Assembly: GCA_003049465.1 (NCBI GenBank)
Contig: PYSS01000267.1
Coordinates: 1-10,462 of the forward strand
Source of the DNA: Magnaporthiopsis rhizophila
Taxonomy: Eukaryota; Ascomycota; Sordariomycetes; Magnaporthales; Magnaporthaceae
DNA: 10,462 bases
Direction: 5' to 3'
Made by a program: the position numbers and the translations under genes. Below are positions 8,497 to 10,462 of the stretch, piece by piece. The notes under the pieces were generated by a model. The model was not told where the DNA came from and searched no databases. It saw only the letters and a program-made list of their open reading frames with translations. Every line of letters begins with the position of its first letter. The stretch's first letter is position 1.

Positions 8497-8521
8497 ATAT
8501 AAGGGAGGGTTTCCCTTATGT
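8497..8521 (+). promoter_or_regulatory. TATA-like motif within a palindrome, 3' LTR
   Basis: Counterpart of 1735-1759. It reads TATATAAGGGA with TCCCTTAT as the opposite arm; the changed pair is 8503 G with 8515 C. Position 8520 is G instead of A, which shortens the stem at its base. Confidence 0.5.
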
Positions 8522-8705
8522 TAGGTAGTTTTGATGGAGGCTTTGGTATCAGTTAACCTAAATTAGCTCCAAAGCACCCTTTTGGGCAAGCAATCGAGAC
8601 CTTTGTTATTATCCTAGTTCCAGCACAAACAATTTTGTGGAAATGTTACTGCTTAGCACCTCTCCTAGCGTACTCTACCCTAGGAGCAGAGAACCGTTTG
8701 TAATA

Positions 8706-8710
8706 TTGTG
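8706..8710. repeat. Target-site duplication of the Gypsy element, right copy
   Basis: TTGTG, equal to CTGTG at 1490-1494 except for one C/T difference. It is followed by CACGC, which with the left flank restores a 27-bp tandem unit. Confidence 0.85.
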
Positions 8711-8883
8711 CACGCAACCTACCCTGTAAGGGCTGTGCACGCCGCCCGCGCTTGCAAGCCCAGCTTACAGGGGCCACTGTCCTGCAAATCACGTACTTTA
8801 TAAAGGGTTAGCACCATACAAATCACTAACCTTATAAAAATTACAGGCCTACAAATCACCCGCCCCTTAAGTTGCTGTCGATT
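8711..8883. repeat. Short tandem repeats, right flank of the Gypsy element
   Basis: Bases 8716-8737 repeat the 22 bases left of the insertion (1473-1494) with two transitions. Next come three units starting GCAAATCAC (8784), ACAAATCAC (8818) and ACAAATCAC (8851), spaced 34 and 33 bases. The first two share a CTTTATAAAGGG or CCTTATAAAA core that resembles the 35-bp units on the left flank. The Gypsy element therefore inserted into a minisatellite-like array. Confidence 0.75.
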
Positions 8884-8905
8884 TGATTAAATCAAATTTG
8901 TCAGC
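8874..8905. other. Imperfect hairpin at the edge of the repeat block
   Basis: GCTGTCGATTTGAT (8874-8887) and ATCAAATTTGTCAGC (8891-8905) pair around TAA with one bulge and one mismatch; the inner 7 bp (ATTTGAT/ATCAAAT) are perfect. Role unknown. Confidence 0.6.
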
Positions 8906-9214
8906 CCAACGCGGAGATAGCTTTGGTGGCTATGGGTCGATTTTTTGCCAGCCTCATATAAAATAATTTATTGGGAATAGCCTTAAAGCACCGGAACGCC
9001 CGCCCGCGTAAATCCCGCGGTACCGATATTAAAAAGTATATAAAAGAGTAAAAATAGCTGCCCCTCACCTAAATAATAAGCCTGTAACCACAATTTGCTT
9101 AGGGACTTACAAAGCACCAAAATAGTATATTACAGGGCCCGATCTAATTGAACGTGCGCCCGCCAGCCTTATAATTAGCGCTTTATTTCCCCTATGCACG
9201 CTATTAATTTTAAT
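8906..9214. other. Less AT-rich interval without a recognised gene
   Basis: It keeps several CGCCCGC-type motifs (near 8998-9007 and 9157-9165; another lies just upstream near 8746). A TATA-like run (9034-9045) is also present. No frame reads convincingly on either strand. By position it is downstream of the minus-strand Copia RNase H, so it may be that element's 3' end or LTR, but I could not find paired LTR ends. Confidence 0.4.
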
Positions 9215-9570
9215 AATTATTTTAAATTATATAAAATATTAATATAGCAAAAAGCTATTAATATAAATTACCAATTTGCAAAAAGGCAGGTTTAGCTTTT
9301 TATTGATTGCTAAAAATATAATTTTAAAAATATAGCCCGTATTAAACCGGCTAACCATTTTATAAATTTTGTTAATAAAAATTTTGCATGTTACTTTTTG
9401 CATTTAACAAAGCTCCAATATAATATATTTCTCATAGTTTGGCAATTATTTGTCAATTTTATGCTATTTTTACTTTTAAAAATAATTATAAAGCTAATTT
9501 ATAAATTAAAAATTTTATTACTAGCAAAAAATTCGTTTATAAATATAAATAATTTTATTTTTAACAAATC

Positions 9571-9575
9571 GAAAT
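9571..9575. repeat. Target-site duplication of the 111-bp insertion, left copy
   Basis: GAAAT, identical to 9687-9691. Confidence 0.8.
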
Positions 9576-9686
9576 TGTCACGGGACTAGACCAAGGCAGT
9601 ACCCGTTACACCAAAGCAAAAGGGAACGTTGTCATATGCGGGGCTACGACATGCTTGGTCCTTATATAAGGGATCGTACCGTAACA
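9576..9686. mobile_element. 111-bp solo-LTR-like insertion inside the Copia relic
   Basis: The segment begins TGTCACGG and ends CCGTAACA. The ends are inverted copies except for one G-to-A change, giving the TG...CA form of LTRs. It is flanked by a perfect GAAAT duplication. A TATA-like CTTATATAAG lies at 9661-9670. It is clearly richer in G and C than its surroundings. Removing it with one GAAAT joins the minus-strand Copia codons for NYIHF to DLLK in phase, which proves insertion into an existing relic. The 5-bp duplication and TG/CA ends favour an LTR; a small DNA transposon with 8-bp inverted ends is the alternative. Orientation is unclear. Confidence 0.8.
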
Positions 9687-9691
9687 GAAAT
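9687..9691. repeat. Target-site duplication of the 111-bp insertion, right copy
   Basis: GAAAT, identical to 9571-9575. Confidence 0.8.
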
Positions 9692-10369
9692 GGATATAAT
9701 TTAAGCCTTTATTTGCATTATTAATTTGCTATTAAATATGCTTATTAAATTTTTTAATATCCGTATTTTGGGATTTTTTTAATTTATTTAACTATGGAAT
9801 AATTAAAAATAATTTCCAGCTGGTATATTAAACTAATATATACCTTTTATGCACATTAAGTAATATATTATTATTAAATATTATTAGCTTTATAAAGCAT
9901 AAGCTTAAACCAATTATTTATCCCTTTTGTTATATGCAAATAATTATTTTGCTAATCGCAATTTTGCAACCGTTAAAATGAATTTTATTATTTAAACCTA
10001 AAATTAACCTCGGTTTAGCATTAAAACCTGCCTTTAAAAAAGCAACTTTGTTGTTTTTCCATAATTTTTTGCTGTTTAAATTTAATATATTATTAATTTA
10101 TATACTAATAATTCCAAAATTTTTACCAATCTTTAAAATAAGCAAATATAAATTATAATTGGAAATAACATAATGCAATTGCGCTTTTTATAATATTTTT
10201 GGTATATTATAAACCAATGCAATCCGGTTTCGCCCAGTTTATAAAATGGTTTACTTAATTAAAATATAGTTCGAAAAGGGTATTATTGTTATAATTCTTT
10301 AAAAAGGCACAAATAAATAATCCTTTACAGTTTAATTTTGGCCTGGGTATATATTTGGCTAATATTTTG

Positions 10370-10462
10370 TATTATTAGCTAATTTTTTATAATTATAAAT
10401 ATTAATATAAGCATAAAAATTAAGCATTAATTATATTATATAATTATCGGGGATTAAATAAA
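10370..10462 (-). repeat. 93-bp perfect inverted repeat, right arm (cut by window end)
   Basis: Exact reverse complement of 693-785. It lies inside the minus-strand Copia relic and probably continues past the window. Identity over a segment that already carries mutation-derived stops contrasts with the roughly 13 percent difference between the Gypsy LTRs. Confidence 0.95.

Larger units (their letters stand above)
1495..8705 (+). mobile_element. Full-length, inactive Ty3/Gypsy chromovirus-type LTR retrotransposon
   Basis: A 7,211-bp element bounded by two 449-bp LTRs and a 5-bp duplication. Order: LTR, leader, gag with zinc knuckle, protease, RT, RNase H, integrase, chromodomain, long 3' untranslated region, purine tract, LTR. 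RT and RNase H before integrase defines Ty3/Gypsy, and the C-terminal chromodomain places it with chromoviruses. Coding sequence is riddled with TAA, TAG and TGA, yet the frame is kept over long stretches. Decay was therefore by base transitions with few indels. The LTRs and 3' region are visibly less AT-rich than gag and pol. The element cannot encode its own mobility. Confidence 0.95.
8257..8705 (+). repeat. 3' LTR of the Gypsy element
   Basis: Same length and internal features as the left LTR (TGTTACA...TGTAATA). It is preceded by a purine tract and followed by the duplicated TTGTG. Its last 150 bases keep more G and C than the left copy and are the better source for the ancestral LTR sequence there. 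Confidence 0.95.
9215..10462 (-). pseudogene. pol: Ty1/Copia pol relic, reverse transcriptase and RNase H (right copy, cut by window end)
   Basis: Read on the minus strand from the window end. FI-stop-SP (10462-10448) opens RT. YPFRTIF, stop, LSKPFYKLGETGLHWF (about 10290-10210) is the Copia 'KPLYGLxEAGLHWF' block. INNI (10097-10086) sits where the family has TDDT, so both catalytic Asp codons are AAT. AKPRLILG and IHFNGCKI (9990-9960) mark the RT end. KKFNKHI and INNANKGLNYIHF (to 9687) lead into RNase H. After the 111-bp insertion the frame resumes as DLLKIKLFIFIN, then YWSFVKCKK (about 9425-9395) and FIKWLAGL. One base is missing near 10156-10175, shifting phase between LHWF and INNI. Stops are TAA or TAG from transitions. 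The 3' end fades near 9215. This is the clearest Copia evidence in the window and supports the call for 300-785. Confidence 0.85.

Noticed and set aside
8784..8883. Regularly spaced repeats as a possible CRISPR array
   Set aside because: Only three short, imperfect copies with related, not unique, sequence between them, in a eukaryotic transposon setting.
9398..9589. 63-codon plus-strand frame
   Set aside because: Antisense to Copia RNase H and crossing the edge of the 111-bp insertion, so it cannot be an original gene.
693..10462. The 93-bp inverted repeat as terminal inverted repeats of one large DNA transposon
   Set aside because: Both arms encode the same part of Copia RT, so they are two opposite Copia fragments; no target duplication or transposase is seen.

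Overview
The window is a transposon graveyard. I found no intact protein-coding gene and no tRNA or rRNA gene. The very high A+T content, the excess of TpA, and coding relics crowded with stop codons produced by C-to-T or G-to-A changes point to an AT-rich, RIP-mutated (repeat-induced point mutation) block in a filamentous ascomycete. Family, motif and frame assignments below were made by eye; no database search was run.

The centre (1495-8705) is one complete but dead Ty3/Gypsy-type LTR retrotransposon of the chromovirus group on the + strand. It has two 449-bp LTRs that align without gaps, a 5-bp target duplication with one C/T difference, a gag relic with a zinc knuckle, and pol domains in the order protease, reverse transcriptase, RNase H, integrase, chromodomain. 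A long 3' untranslated stretch and a purine tract precede the right LTR. The LTRs differ at about 58 positions, all transitions. Catalytic residues of RT, RNase H and integrase and the zinc-binding cysteines are changed by the same type of mutation.

This element sits inside a minisatellite-like block: 35-bp and 27-bp units on the left (1284-1494), 27-bp and about 34-bp units on the right (8711-8880). Outside that lie relics of Ty1/Copia pol in opposite orientations. Positions 300-785 (+) carry the stretch leading into RT. Positions about 9215-10462 (-) carry RT and RNase H. The two overlap as a perfect 93-bp inverted repeat at 693-785 and 10370-10462, including the same stop codons.

The right-hand Copia relic is split by a 111-bp, less AT-rich insertion (9576-9686) with TG...CA ends, matching terminal inverted bases, a TATA-like motif and a perfect 5-bp duplication. 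It is best read as a very short solo LTR. Removing it and one duplicate restores the Copia reading frame. Suggested order of events: Copia insertion and mutation, rearrangement or duplication, then the small LTR. The Gypsy element entered the repeat block separately and was itself mutated later.
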